NCBI GenBank assembly: GCA_001970955.1
Contig: MPUH01000428.1
Location: forward strand, 1 to 55,105
Source of the DNA: Stentor coeruleus
Taxonomy: Eukaryota > Ciliophora > Heterotrichea > Heterotrichida > Stentoridae
Length of the DNA: 55,105 nucleotides
Direction: 5' to 3'
The notes under the pieces were generated by a model. It was not told the DNA's origin. It searched no databases and worked only from the letters and a program-made list of their open reading frames with translations. Numbering within the stretch: the stretch's first letter is position 1; the number at the start of each line of letters is the position of its first letter. Below are positions 19,367-28,907 of this stretch, in pieces. The translations under genes and the position numbers were made by a program.

Positions 19367-20469
19367 TATTTATTAGATATAGTTAATATATATGCGGCTT
19401 AGGAAATCTTTAGTAGATATTAGAATAGTTAGGATAAAAATGCTTATAGGATAAATACTTTTGATGATGAGAAAATTTAACAGGAAAAATTGGTATAGGA
19501 TGTTTTGGAAGAAAAAAATTAGGATTTGCGATGATGGAAAAGCTTGATGTTAAGTTTGAAAATTGGATTGTTCGGTTTTCTGATTTTTTTGTGGATTGAA
19601 GGATTTTTGTGTTAGGTTTAAGATATTTATTTTTGGGTATGTTTGTGAAAGTGTGGATGTTGCTGATTTTGTTGAAAGGTTGAGTTTATGGTTTTAGGAG
19701 CTGAGATTTTGGTGTTAAGATTTGGAATATTTGCCATAATGATATGAGGTTATTTTAGTATAAAATAGATAAGAGTTATTTTATAAAGAAATTCGATATG
19801 TTCGTCAAATTTTATTCACAATATAATTGACTTTCTATAATATGCTTATCATATAATAACTATATAATCTTAACAGTTTGAGTTTTATTAATAAAACCCA
19901 TTCATCTTGTGTTTTTAAACAAAAAAANTAATATGCTTATCATATAATAACTACATAATCTTAACAGTTTGAGTTTTATTAATAAAACCCATTCATCTTG
20001 TGTTTTTAAACAAAAAAACTGAAAGTAATTTTTCAAAAATAATGCTTTTATACAATCAAATATGCATATAAATCAACCCTCAGATATTAGGCATAAACAT
20101 ATATTATTGCATTTATGCTAAAATATAACAAAATTTAAAAATAAAACAAAATAACACTTATACTTTCCGACTATCGTATAAAAACTTAATTTTCTCTAAA
20201 CACACAAATTATGGCTTCAAATTTAAATATCTGCTTTGTATAACTTGTTTTCTAATCTCCTAACACAAAAAATCATCTCCATCCCTTTTAAAACAACTAT
20301 CATATTTATTCCAGTTACAGAAAAATCTCTTTAGTAATATTATTTTTATCAATCCCTCAATAATTTATGTTAAAACTACACAGAAAGTAGTGTTTTATAT
20401 TTTAAATGATTTATCAAAAAAACTTAATCTTATGATCATTTATACATTTTTGTATATAATAAAAATTAT
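19367..20469. other. Intergenic between divergent genes, with an N-separated duplication
   Basis: About 1.1 kb with no supported gene. It should hold the fibrillarin promoter on the left. Positions 19838-20018 contain a 90-bp direct duplication around an N. No snoRNA-like C/D box pair or tRNA was recognised. Confidence 0.5.
19838..20018. repeat. 90-bp direct duplication around N 19928, one mismatch
   Basis: Positions 19838-19927 and 19929-20018 match except T at 19863 against C at 19954. The mismatch could be an allelic difference or read error between two contig ends. Confidence 0.85.
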
Positions 20470-20721
20470 ATGGCAACAAGAAAACTTACGTTAAGTAGTT
20501 CAACAACTCAAAGCATTTTAAGTATAGGAGCTGATAATTCGCCTGTAGGTGGACAAATTGTAGACTACGATATGACTCCAATGTCCATACCTTTCCATAA
20601 CAAAGAATCAATAAACACAATGTTCAGCTTATATGTTAAAGATTACAAAGAAGACTCAGATTATTTGAAACTTAGCAATAATCCTATTTGCGATGATCGT
20701 TGCAAGTGTCAAATATTTTGA
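20470..20721 (+). CDS. Small protein with a CaaX-like C-terminus
   Basis: An 83-residue protein, Ser/Thr-rich at the start (KLTLSSSTTQSILSIG), with a middle part YDMTPMSIPFHNKESIN and the end CDDRCKCQIF. The last four residues CQIF fit a CaaX prenylation box, with upstream cysteines as possible acylation sites. Stop is TGA. I recognise no family. It resembles the small protein at 4913-5215 only in its C-terminal design. It is isolated, with about 1 kb of non-coding DNA on each side. Confidence 0.55.
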   Translation: MATRKLTLSSSTTQSILSIGADNSPVGGQIVDYDMTPMSIPFHNKESINTMFSLYVKDYKEDSDYLKLSNNPICDDRCKCQIF

Positions 20722-21656
20722 TTGTAAAACCTTTAATATAAGGTAATAATAAAAAATTTATTTTATAGTTTTTGACTTAAAATCTGACCAAATTGTATTT
20801 GAAAATGATGACAAAATTATATCCAGAATAGAGTTTTGATGTTTAGAAGTTAAAAAATGAACTGTTGTGAATAGAATTATCAGTCTTTTTATTTGTAAAA
20901 TTATGTGATTGTTAGTATTTTGTGTGTTTTTTTTTTGCAATAGTTTTTTAGCATGGATTTCGTTAAAAATGTTGTAAAAAAATTTTTGATATGATTGAAA
21001 GCTGATTATACAATTTTTATATAAGAAAATAGGTTAAAGTGTGGAAATTAGTACAAATAGTTTGTAAAATTTGTAAAAAACAAGATTTTTGTTGTTGTTG
21101 TTGTTTGGAGTTATACAATTTTTGGGTATAGATGCAAGAGATAAGATTACAAATTTTATTAGAAAAACATAAGTTTGTGATAAGTGATTTTTTTTATGTT
21201 GAGTGAATTTTCTCTTATAAAAATATCATGAAGTGTATTACTAAAATTAATATGAGACTATAAGTTTTTATATTGAAAGTAAGAAAATATAAGTATGGAT
21301 TTATGATTTTATGTTATTATATGCATATTTTCTTATAATTATATGATATTATTTAGATGTAAACAATCTAATAAGATAAACACGATATAAATATACAATT
21401 AAAATATAAAATACTTAGAAAATTGTAATTTATATCAAATAAAAGCAAGATTAAATACTAAATATTAATCTTTATAATCCAAATCATATGAAAAAATCTG
21501 AGCAAATATAATCCACTTTAATTTCTTCAAACATTATTATCATAAAATACTTATCTAAATAAGTGATATTCTTAATTTTCATATCAATTGAATCAATAAT
21601 AAGATCAGATTTTATTCAATAACCTAGTATTAAATCAATATGGTAATATTTCTAGA
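20722..21656. other. Intergenic, nothing recognised
   Basis: About 930 nt of AT-rich DNA. A short GTT-repeat microsatellite is at about 21090-21104. Several short frames exist but are Lys/Ile/Phe-rich and not believed. Confidence 0.5.
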
Positions 21657-22169
21657 ATGGTCGAAAGCGAAAGCAAAATCCAAGAGGCACTTGAAAAAGA
21701 AGCTGCAAATGCTCTACAAGAGTCTATAAAACGCAAAGGAGATAAATCTTATTACTACGCTCACGCCCCTAGGAATGTTGATGATCCTACTTTGGCTACA
21801 ATCATTGAAGGTGAAGGTATAGTGACTGGAGGCGATCCAAAGCTTTTGGTTAAAGATTTGCCTAAAATGGAGCCAGTTAAGCAAGTAATAAACATAAGAA
21901 ATTATCACTGGCATGATGATGATGATAAAATCAGAGTCTCCACTCCGTTTGAAGATACTGAGGATAAAGTTACAGTGAAATTCGAAAAAGAAGGATTTGA
22001 ACTGATTCATGAAGCATCTCCTACAGAAACCCGCAAACTTATTATCAAATCACTTAACAAACCAATCAATCCTGAAGCTTCCTCCTATAGGATAAGAAAT
22101 CGAAAGGTTGTTATAATTTTGATGAAAGAAGATGTAGATTCAACTTGGTACAACCTAACAAAAAATTAA
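21657..22169 (+). CDS. CacyBP/SIP-like CS-domain protein
   Basis: A 170-residue protein. The C-terminal 95 residues form a CS (p23-like) domain of the calcyclin-binding/Siah-interacting type: INIRNYHWHDDDDKIRVST, VKFEKEGFELI, RKLIIKSLNKPINPEAS and VVIILMKEDVDSTWYNL. The order and the closing W-xx-L match the family. The N-terminus is a charged helix. It stops right after the CS domain, so the SGS-like C-terminal region of animal CacyBP is missing. CacyBP links Siah1 ubiquitin ligase and SCF parts, and CS domains commonly bind Hsp90. Which function applies here cannot be told. Confidence 0.7.
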   Translation: MVESESKIQEALEKEAANALQESIKRKGDKSYYYAHAPRNVDDPTLATIIEGEGIVTGGDPKLLVKDLPKMEPVKQVINIRNYHWHDDDDKIRVSTPFEDTEDKVTVKFEKEGFELIHEASPTETRKLIIKSLNKPINPEASSYRIRNRKVVIILMKEDVDSTWYNLTKN

Positions 22170-22406
22170 TCAGATAGTAACTTTTAGATTACATTTGAAA
22201 TCCATCCTTTTCTAACAAAATACATCTTCGAACCTTAAAACTTAAAAAAATCCTAACTAAATCTAACCTTAAACCAAACATCATCTCAATCCTAAAGCAA
22301 AGCCTTAAATATAAAATTTTCAACCCACTTAAATACCATAAAACTTTGAATATTTCCAATAATTTATCTAATATCTAACCTTAACCAAAAATCTTTAGAC
22401 TAGCAA

Positions 22407-22943
22407 TTATCTATTAACCTCAAGCCACTTATCAGCCTTATAATAAACTGGATCTCCAAGATCAAGCGAAAGTTCAAACAATAACAAGTAAAAATAAACC
22501 ATAAAAATACTCCTAACCCAATAAACAATCTCATAACCTGGATGGTCCCACAATTTGATTGGTCCTTCATTACTAGCAAGTACAAACCTCAGACCTTTTT
22601 CTAATCCAAAAAGCAGTAAATGAATTGGCAAGCTTATAAACAACACTTTGAATTCCCCGCATAATATCCCAATAAGCCCATATTTGAATAAAAAAGTTTT
22701 CCAGACTAGTAAGAAAATCCAACATATAATAATAAGCTGAAGTACTCCTTGGACCGCTAAAATTATCAAACCCATTTGTGATTCCTTATCTTGATCATTA
22801 TAAGATGTGTCAAAATCTGAATATTCTACGACTTGGACATAGTATGAAAAACAGTTCGTTCCAACATCAGCCAAAAGCACCAAATAAAAAGTCAAAAGTT
22901 TTACACTAAATGACCCGGGCTCTATAAGTTCCACTTTTACCAT
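22407..22943 (-). CDS. TMEM138-like ciliary membrane protein
   Basis: A 178-residue polytopic protein with four membrane helices: about 13-35, 60-82 (LIILAVQGVLQLIIICWIFLL), 95-115 and 140-162. The last conserved block, SLDLGDPVYYKADKWL, matches the LGDPxFY...WL signature near the C-terminus of TMEM138, and KTFLFKYGLIGILCGEFK fits the loop after its second helix. TMEM138 is a transition-zone-associated ciliary protein, mutated in Joubert syndrome in humans. It diverges from the RING gene with 215 nt between starts. Length and topology fit the family. Confidence 0.8.
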   Translation of the reverse strand: MVKVELIEPGSFSVKLLTFYLVLLADVGTNCFSYYVQVVEYSDFDTSYNDQDKESQMGLIILAVQGVLQLIIICWIFLLVWKTFLFKYGLIGILCGEFKVLFISLPIHLLLFGLEKGLRFVLASNEGPIKLWDHPGYEIVYWVRSIFMVYFYLLLFELSLDLGDPVYYKADKWLEVNR

Positions 22944-23158
22944 TTAAATTATTTGTCTTTATACACAAAAAACCTTTTATATGCACTTTTCTAATATAAT
23001 CTTATCATTAAAAGGTTAATGTTTTTATATTAAAGCTTATGTTAATAAAGTTAAAATCATCAAAGATCTTATGAGTATTTTAGTCTTATTATATATCTTT
23101 TGAAATTCGGAATTTTTAGGAGGGTTATATAATTATAGATATTCTAATATAATATCCA

Positions 23159-23794
23159 ATGGCAGAAAAGAATATACCTGTAGAACTAAAACAATCCTTT
23201 GATTGTACAATTTGCTTTGAAAAATACAATATTAAAAGGTTGCCTTGTACTTTGTCATGTGGGCACACTTTTTGTTTTCAATGTATCATGAAGCTTATAA
23301 GCTCAAACTTCACTTTACTCTGTCCTATGGATAAGAAAACTCTTAAAATCCAAGTAATATCAGGAAACCTGTCCTTTATGAACTTGATAAATAAAATCAA
23401 AAGCTTTTATAAAGGTAAACCTTATATACCAATCAAAAGTAATTTTACTAAATTCGCTAAAAACTGTAGAAACTTCGCTAAAAGCATGATATGCAAGTAT
23501 GGTGAGAAGTGTAAATTCTTCCATAAAGATAAAGAACCTAATAGTAGTTATACAGATTCTTATTCAGAATCATATGATTATGAATATGATGATAGTGATT
23601 ATGATGATGAATTTGATGATTATGAATATGATGAACCACTTTATGATGATAGCGATGATGATGATGAATATCATGGCGATGATGATAATATTCTTTATGC
23701 TGGAGTTTATAATAACAATATTATGTGGGATGATGACTCTGATAGCTATGGGGGAAGTTATTACAATGATATTTATGACTCGGATGATAATTAA
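23159..23794 (+). CDS. RING finger plus CCCH zinc finger protein with acidic Asp/Tyr tail
   Basis: A 211-residue protein. Residues 17-60 are a RING-HC finger: CTICFEKY, CGHTFCFQC, CPMD. At about 105-122 there is a CCCH finger (CRNFAKSMICKYGEKCKFFH). The last 85 residues are almost all Asp, Tyr, Glu, Ser and Asn, encoded by GAT-rich DNA. RING fingers act as E3 ubiquitin ligases; CCCH fingers usually bind RNA. RING plus CCCH is also seen in Makorin-type proteins, but the order and tail differ. The acidic tail resembles no family I know. Confidence 0.8.
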   Translation: MAEKNIPVELKQSFDCTICFEKYNIKRLPCTLSCGHTFCFQCIMKLISSNFTLLCPMDKKTLKIQVISGNLSFMNLINKIKSFYKGKPYIPIKSNFTKFAKNCRNFAKSMICKYGEKCKFFHKDKEPNSSYTDSYSESYDYEYDDSDYDDEFDDYEYDEPLYDDSDDDDEYHGDDDNILYAGVYNNNIMWDDDSDSYGGSYYNDIYDSDDN

Positions 23795-23882
23795 TGTAGA
23801 TTAGATATGTTTGGTTAAATTGTTTTTAGGGTATTATAATAAGGATTATATTATGAATATGATATGAAGTTTTTTAGGATAC

Positions 23883-23941
23883 AATTTATAGGAAAGATGT
23901 AAGATCAATAAGNAAATTTATAGGAAAGATGTAAGATCAAT
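23883..23941. repeat. 27-bp direct duplication near N 23913
   Basis: Positions 23883-23909 and 23915-23941 match, with a few differing bases beside the N at 23913. It fits the same assembly-overlap pattern, in non-coding DNA. Confidence 0.75.
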
Positions 23942-24055
23942 GGGAAAATAGGTATTTTTATTTGGTTTAGGGTATTTAATAGAATTTGAGGCTTTGATAA
24001 TTAGATTTTTTATGAAGAGAGGAAGATTAGGATGATAATAGGATATATTATTTTG

Positions 24056-24823
24056 TTATTGCGGATTATTTCTCAGATTATGCAATTTTATTTTCATGCT
24101 TTCAGACTTTTGAGTAAGNGGATTATTTCTCAGATTATGCAATTTTATTTTCATGCTTTCAGACTTTTGAGTCAGTTTTTTTTTTGAAATGAATTTATTT
24201 GATATATACTGAGTAGCTCTAATTTTCCTAAAAGCTCTATCTTTTTTTAAAGCTATCTGAGGGATTATATAAGATTTATGCTCAAAGGTTACTGAAAGAT
24301 TGTTACGGGCTTTACTGACTTTGTCTTCAAAATCTTTGATACGGGTAAGGGTTGATTCACTCATAGCATTTTTTAAACTGAATAATTCTTGTATAGAATC
24401 AAATTCTTCTGTTCTGTTATTTTTCTTTATAACTTCATTTATGCTAAAGTTTTTATTATTTTTGATTTTTGTTTCAAGGTCTTCTAAACTTGCAGCAAGA
24501 GAATTTTGTTTGTTGATCTTAGGGAAAAAAGTAAATTTCTTATTTGAAGACTTTGCCACAGACTTTTTTGATGCTGTTGATGGAGCATGGGATTCTATAA
24601 TAACAGGAAAGTAGGTGTTGTTAAGGTTGTTTTGTGAAGTTGCAATTTTTAATAGCTTCTTACGAATGGATTTAACAATTTTTCCTGCTCTTGTGCGAAT
24701 TGCTGGTCTTTCAAGGTTAAACAATGTTTGGTTCCAAGTGTAGTTAAATTTATTAAAATGTTTTGTGTGTAAATTTAGCTCAGATATTGTTTGAGATATT
24801 TCCCCATAGTCTATTTCGCCCAT
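24056..24823 (-). CDS. Basic protein of unknown function (C-terminus duplicated by an N gap)
   Basis: A Lys/Asn-rich, mostly helical protein that starts at ATG 24823 (MGEIDYGEISQTISELN). No domain is recognised. It has short coiled-coil segments (SLEDLETKIKNNKNF, TRIKDFEDKVSKARNN) and a basic end (FISKKKLTQKSESMK). The last 19 residues are written twice because of the N at 24119 between two 56-bp copies. If the copies are one, the protein has about 236 residues. MG at the start might allow myristoylation, but the following residues are acidic, which argues against it. Confidence 0.6.
   Translation of the reverse strand: MGEIDYGEISQTISELNLHTKHFNKFNYTWNQTLFNLERPAIRTRAGKIVKSIRKKLLKIATSQNNLNNTYFPVIIESHAPSTASKKSVAKSSNKKFTFFPKINKQNSLAASLEDLETKIKNNKNFSINEVIKKNNRTEEFDSIQELFSLKNAMSESTLTRIKDFEDKVSKARNNLSVTFEHKSYIIPQIALKKDRAFRKIRATQYISNKFISKKKLTQKSESMKIKLHNLRNNXLTQKSESMKIKLHNLRNNPQ
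24063..24175. repeat. 56-bp direct duplication around N 24119, one mismatch
   Basis: Positions 24063-24118 and 24120-24175 match except next to the N (A at 24117, C at 24174). The unit plus N is 57 nt, so the minus-strand frame passes through and duplicates 19 residues. Confidence 0.85.
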
Positions 24824-25256
24824 TTTAGCTAATTTTATTTGATTTAAAAGCTTTATATATAATCAAATATTAGCATTTTATTTGTATTCACTTAGAAATA
24901 TATGCTAACTTTTTAAGAATTTTGAAACAAATATTATAGAGTTTCAGTTTATATTTAGTTTATGATTACTTAGAAAAAACAAGTATTTTTGTAAAGAGAG
25001 AATGATTGGTTCTGTTTAGGAAAAATATTTGAAAGTGGAGNGAGAGAATGATTGGTTCTGTTTAGGAAAAATATTTGAAAGTGGAGGGTGATGAGGTTTT
25101 TTTAGGAAATTATAAACTAGATTGATGGTTAAGAAAAAGATGGAAAGGAGATAGTAACATAGATAGAGTAGAAGTAGTAAAGTTATGCACTATAGTAAAG
25201 TTCGATTCTATTGTGCATTAGCATATAATTTATCTAATTTTTGGCAATATGAAATT
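24824..25256. other. Intergenic between divergent genes, with an N-separated duplication
   Basis: Holds the promoters of two divergent genes and a 45-bp duplication around N 25041. An in-frame upstream ATG at 25185 could lengthen the MORN protein by 24 residues. Confidence 0.5.
24996..25086. repeat. 45-bp perfect direct duplication around N 25041
   Basis: Positions 24996-25040 and 25042-25086 are identical. Probable unmerged assembly overlap. Confidence 0.85.
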
Positions 25257-26180
25257 ATGGGAGTGAGTTGTTCAGAGATACTCTCAAACTCAAGCTGCTT
25301 CAAGTCGTCAGGACAAAACAAAGAACCTTTAAAAATCCAAAATCTTCCTTTAACCAACCTAGCCCGTAGATACCAAGCGAAAAAAGCTGTTAAAAACCTA
25401 CCTAAACCTCGGGTTATCTGGGTACTAAACAAAGCGTTTTTTCCTATAGGAGGACTTTGGGCTGAAAAACTTCCAATTAACGATGGGACATACACAGGAG
25501 AATTAGTAAATTCTAAAAGACATGGAATAGGGACTTTCTGTTGGAGCGATGGGAAATTCTATGAAGGACAATGGGAATCAAATATTCAATGCGGATATGG
25601 GAGAATGAGATTTAATCAAGAAGATATTTTTGAAGGACAATGGAAAAATGACCTTATGAATGGATATGGGGTTTTGGTAAGCAGGAGCTTTAAATATGTT
25701 GGCGATTGGGTTAATGGGAAACAATCTGGAAAAGGAATTGAAACTTGGCCTGATGGAAGTTCTTTTGATGGGGATTTCATTTTAGGGATGAAAGAAGGTA
25801 AAGGAACTTTAATTTTCCAAGATGGGTCAAGATATATTGGGGAGTTCAAAGCAAACCAGCTTTGTGGCTATGGGGTATATTATTGGATTGACAATAAAAA
25901 ATATGATGGGAATTGGATGAATAGTAAAAAGCATGGCAAAGGGCTTATGACTTGGCCTGATGGGAAATATTATGATGGGAATTATGTTAATGATCTTCAA
26001 GAAGGAAACGGGACATATGCTGTTAATGAAAATAAAAAGTATATGGGAGAATGGAAAGCTGGGAAAAAACATGGACTTGGAGTTATTTTCCATAAGGGAA
26101 AATCGAGGAAGGGACAATGGGAAGAAGGAAAACTTATTAGGTGGTTTGAAGACTCTGCGGATAATTTGAATGATGTCTAA
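25257..26180 (+). CDS. MORN-repeat protein, probably N-myristoylated
   Basis: A 307-residue protein from ATG 25257; an in-frame ATG at 25185 would add 24 residues. I prefer 25257 because MGVSCSEI fits a myristoylation site with a palmitoylatable Cys, common in MORN proteins at membranes. A basic helix follows (LARRYQAKKAVKNL, IQ-like). About nine MORN repeats then run from residue 80 to 295, e.g. YTGELVNSKRHGIGTF, YEGQWESNIQCGYGRM, YDGNWMNSKKHGKGLMTW and YMGEWKAGKKHGLGVI. MORN repeats form beta scaffolds at membranes and in cortical cytoskeleton or cilia. No kinase domain (as in plant PIP5K) is present. Confidence 0.85.
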   Translation: MGVSCSEILSNSSCFKSSGQNKEPLKIQNLPLTNLARRYQAKKAVKNLPKPRVIWVLNKAFFPIGGLWAEKLPINDGTYTGELVNSKRHGIGTFCWSDGKFYEGQWESNIQCGYGRMRFNQEDIFEGQWKNDLMNGYGVLVSRSFKYVGDWVNGKQSGKGIETWPDGSSFDGDFILGMKEGKGTLIFQDGSRYIGEFKANQLCGYGVYYWIDNKKYDGNWMNSKKHGKGLMTWPDGKYYDGNYVNDLQEGNGTYAVNENKKYMGEWKAGKKHGLGVIFHKGKSRKGQWEEGKLIRWFEDSADNLNDV

Positions 26181-26614
26181 ATATGTTATAGAAATAATTT
26201 TTTTTTTGAAGCATGATGAAAAAAAGTCCTGAAGTTTATAAAAGAGAAAAACTGGTGTTAGGTTTATGAAAAATATGAGTTTTATTAATAGAGTTTCATA
26301 GGTTGATTATAATTTTAAAATGATGAAAAAGGTTTTGTGAAATAAATGTGGAATTTTGAAGAAAAAGTTGTATTTTGTTTTGGGTTTATAATTAGTGTAT
26401 GGTTATGAATTTTATTGTTTTACTAAGTATGTTTATATGAATATTGTAATTATATGCTTTATTATATACTTTTGAAAAAAATATTTATAACATTTCAAAA
26501 CAAAATATTTATGTCCTTAACTAAGCCGAAACCCGAATTTTTTATCATCATCTTCAAAATCCTAAACTATGACAAAAGTAGATTTCTAAAATCAATTAAA
26601 TATTCAAGAATCTC
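26181..26614. other. Intergenic between convergent genes
   Basis: AT-rich sequence between two 3' ends. Nothing recognised. Confidence 0.5.
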
Positions 26615-26887
26615 TTAAGGTTCAGTATATGAGCCTTCCTTAAGAAGGCAAATTACTTCTAAATCATCCACAACCTGACTTGCAATCATATCAATCCCCA
26701 TAGTCTTTTTTGTGAATGGTTTTTTACAAGTAGGACATGTTACTTTGTCCTTAAGCCATCTGATAATACACTCTTTGCAAAAAGTATGTCCGCAGTTAAT
26801 ACAAAAGGGTTCTTTAAAGACCTCTGCACATATGCTACAGAATAAGTATTTGGGGATTTTGCTTGGTGTCAGAAATCTTCTAGACAT
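26615..26887 (-). CDS. Mini RING-finger protein
   Basis: A 90-residue protein that is little more than a RING-HC finger: CSICAEVF, CINCGHTFCKECIIRWL, CPTCKKPF, with all eight zinc ligands (C3HC4). A short basic N-terminus precedes it, and an acidic helix (IASQVVDDLEVICLL) follows. It resembles the RING part of TRIM or TRAF proteins without B-box, coiled coil or TRAF domain. It could act as an E3 ubiquitin ligase alone or by pairing. It looks complete, with ATG and stop close to the finger. Confidence 0.8.
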   Translation of the reverse strand: MSRRFLTPSKIPKYLFCSICAEVFKEPFCINCGHTFCKECIIRWLKDKVTCPTCKKPFTKKTMGIDMIASQVVDDLEVICLLKEGSYTEP

Positions 26888-27771
26888 TTTTATATATTAT
26901 TATATAGTAGATTTTACAATCATATTTTTAGAAGATAGGATTTTTAACAAGGGCTGGACAATAGTCAAGAGATAATTCCTAACTAATACTAATCAAGTGG
27001 ATTTAATTTACTAAAATTTATGTATGATTATGAAATGAGAATCTTTGGAATTCTATTAAATCTTAGTTTATTATTTTTTGTAACAAGAAACAACAGCATA
27101 TTATATTAGCTTCAAAAAAAAATATGTCAATCAATATGAAGCGAACAAATTTCATATAGACTCAAGTACTAGAATGCACTCTTACACTTATAAAAGAGTA
27201 TATTTTTACAAAAGCATATTTACAAGCATTTACAAGCTTGCATTATATGATAGAGAATCAGGTACTATTTGAATTATCACAAACTGATCATCAAAACAAG
27301 TCAATAAACAAAATTTAAAATTATTAAAGTCTATCTCTGAACTATGTAAGAAAAAATAAAATTAGAGGAAACTGCAAGCGGGGGATTATCCTACTAGCAG
27401 CTTCTGAAGATAAATATAACTTATATTAATTTAGATGTTAAGTTATTAAAGAAACTATAAGCAACATCGCTAGCAAAGCAAAAATCATTATCATCAAAGT
27501 AAAAAGGTACCCTATAATATTTTCTATAACAAATTCATATTTTTTTTCTTTCAATAAATAGCAAAATATACCCAAAAAACGCATAACAGCAAAGAACTTT
27601 TAAGTTATCAAGCGCGCATTTTTATAAATCTATATATTATAAACCCTTAAAATCAAGCTCATTCATATTAAATCTTTTATAAATTCTCAAATCAAGACTT
27701 GACAAAGCAGTAATCCCTTACATATTTTCTTCAAAATTTAACAACACCTCTCAATTCAATTAGAACTATAA
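26888..27771. other. Intergenic between divergent genes, with a possible RNA hairpin
   Basis: About 880 nt with no supported ORF. A less AT-rich patch at 27365-27405 can fold with an 8-bp stem (27368-27375 with 27397-27404, one mismatch). Nothing identifies it as a known RNA. Confidence 0.4.
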
Positions 27772-28689
27772 ATGGAAAAAGTGGAAGGTGTTTATCATGA
27801 AAAATACCTAGGCTTATTGTTATTGTCCATCGAGATCCTTATTGAGCATTTCCAAGTAGTCTCTTTTATAAAAGACTCGCTAAATCCAGAAGGCCAGTCT
27901 TGGAACTCATCAGCCTCAAACCTTTTTGATGGCCTAAGCAGTACTTTTTTTATCCCAGTAGACGAAGACAATTTCAAACTTTGCTTTATAACCTCATCTA
28001 TTTTAATAGGCTTATCCCTAATCCTTTATCTGATACTTAGCAAACAGATTCACGAAATAAACAAAGGCCCATTAACCTATTGGCTAATTCTAATCCAAAT
28101 CTTAGATCATATTCTTTTTGGTTTAGGATTCAATATGATGTTAGCATGCCTTTTAGGTCCTTATGGTTGTAATATAGAAACTGAGCTTATAATTGATACT
28201 TCAGTCAATTGTTGGACTTCTGAGCATTTGTCTTTTATGATGTTTGGATTCGTTTTTGCAAGCCTTGGACTAGTCCTTGTAGCTGGATTCTGCACTTTGC
28301 TCCGGGCTGAAAGAAATGGAGTTGAGCGACCTTTTGGAAATGATTTGGTTTTTCCTAGTATTTATAAAATCCTCAATTTTTTTATTGTTAGTTTGCTTAG
28401 TACTATTGGAGAACCTTATCTTGGTATTGGATTTGTCGCTGTGGTCATGATTTATTTGATGATTTTTGAAGCGTATGAGGAAATACATATGGCTTGTATG
28501 AAGATGGCTTGTTTGACTGGATTATTATGGGCTTTTATATGTGCTGAAGTTGTGAGGAATGATGGAGAGACAGGGTCTGATATGATGACTATTGGCTGGG
28601 GGATTAGCTTGATAGTAGGATATGGGCTGATTGTTGTTAAAAACTTCATATTTAGTCGAAATCCAGTCGTCGCGTCAATAGAAAAGTAA
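27772..28689 (+). CDS. Polytopic membrane protein of unknown function
   Basis: A 305-residue protein with seven or eight predicted membrane helices: about 13-33, 68-90 (CFITSSILIGLSLILYLIL), 102-128, 153-176 (MMFGFVFASLGLVLVAGF), 195-215, 218-236, 245-263 and 274-292 (GWGISLIVGYGLIVV). Loops are short and weakly charged. The cysteines at about 135-150 may form a luminal disulfide. No transporter or receptor signature was recognised. It might belong to a ciliate-specific membrane family. Confidence 0.7.
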   Translation: MEKVEGVYHEKYLGLLLLSIEILIEHFQVVSFIKDSLNPEGQSWNSSASNLFDGLSSTFFIPVDEDNFKLCFITSSILIGLSLILYLILSKQIHEINKGPLTYWLILIQILDHILFGLGFNMMLACLLGPYGCNIETELIIDTSVNCWTSEHLSFMMFGFVFASLGLVLVAGFCTLLRAERNGVERPFGNDLVFPSIYKILNFFIVSLLSTIGEPYLGIGFVAVVMIYLMIFEAYEEIHMACMKMACLTGLLWAFICAEVVRNDGETGSDMMTIGWGISLIVGYGLIVVKNFIFSRNPVVASIEK

Positions 28690-28907
28690 GAGAATTAATG
28701 GCTTTTAATCTTTTAGATTGGGATGAGGTGGGAGTTATGCAAATTTTACTTTGGTTGTAGCTAGTAAGAGTACATTTATGATATTGCATTTTTCGGTATT
28801 TAATATTTTATTGTTTGTCTATATTTTTCAAAATCTGATATTTGATTTTGATATGGTTTTTAGATTCGAGTCATTACAATCATTTCGCTTTTATATTTGA
28901 ATATAAA

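Noticed and set aside
20758..20940. 60-codon minus-strand frame
   Set aside because: No domain, Ile/Asn/Lys/Thr-rich, in an AT-rich spacer.
21636..21656. Possible 13-nt intron (gtaatatttctag) upstream of the CacyBP-like ATG
   Set aside because: The length does not fit the 15-nt class and TA is not at positions 9-10; ATG 21657 gives a complete protein without it.
25190..25225. tRNA-like T-loop word GTTCGATTC
   Set aside because: The flanking bases do not form a T-arm stem and no D- or anticodon arm is found at the right distances.
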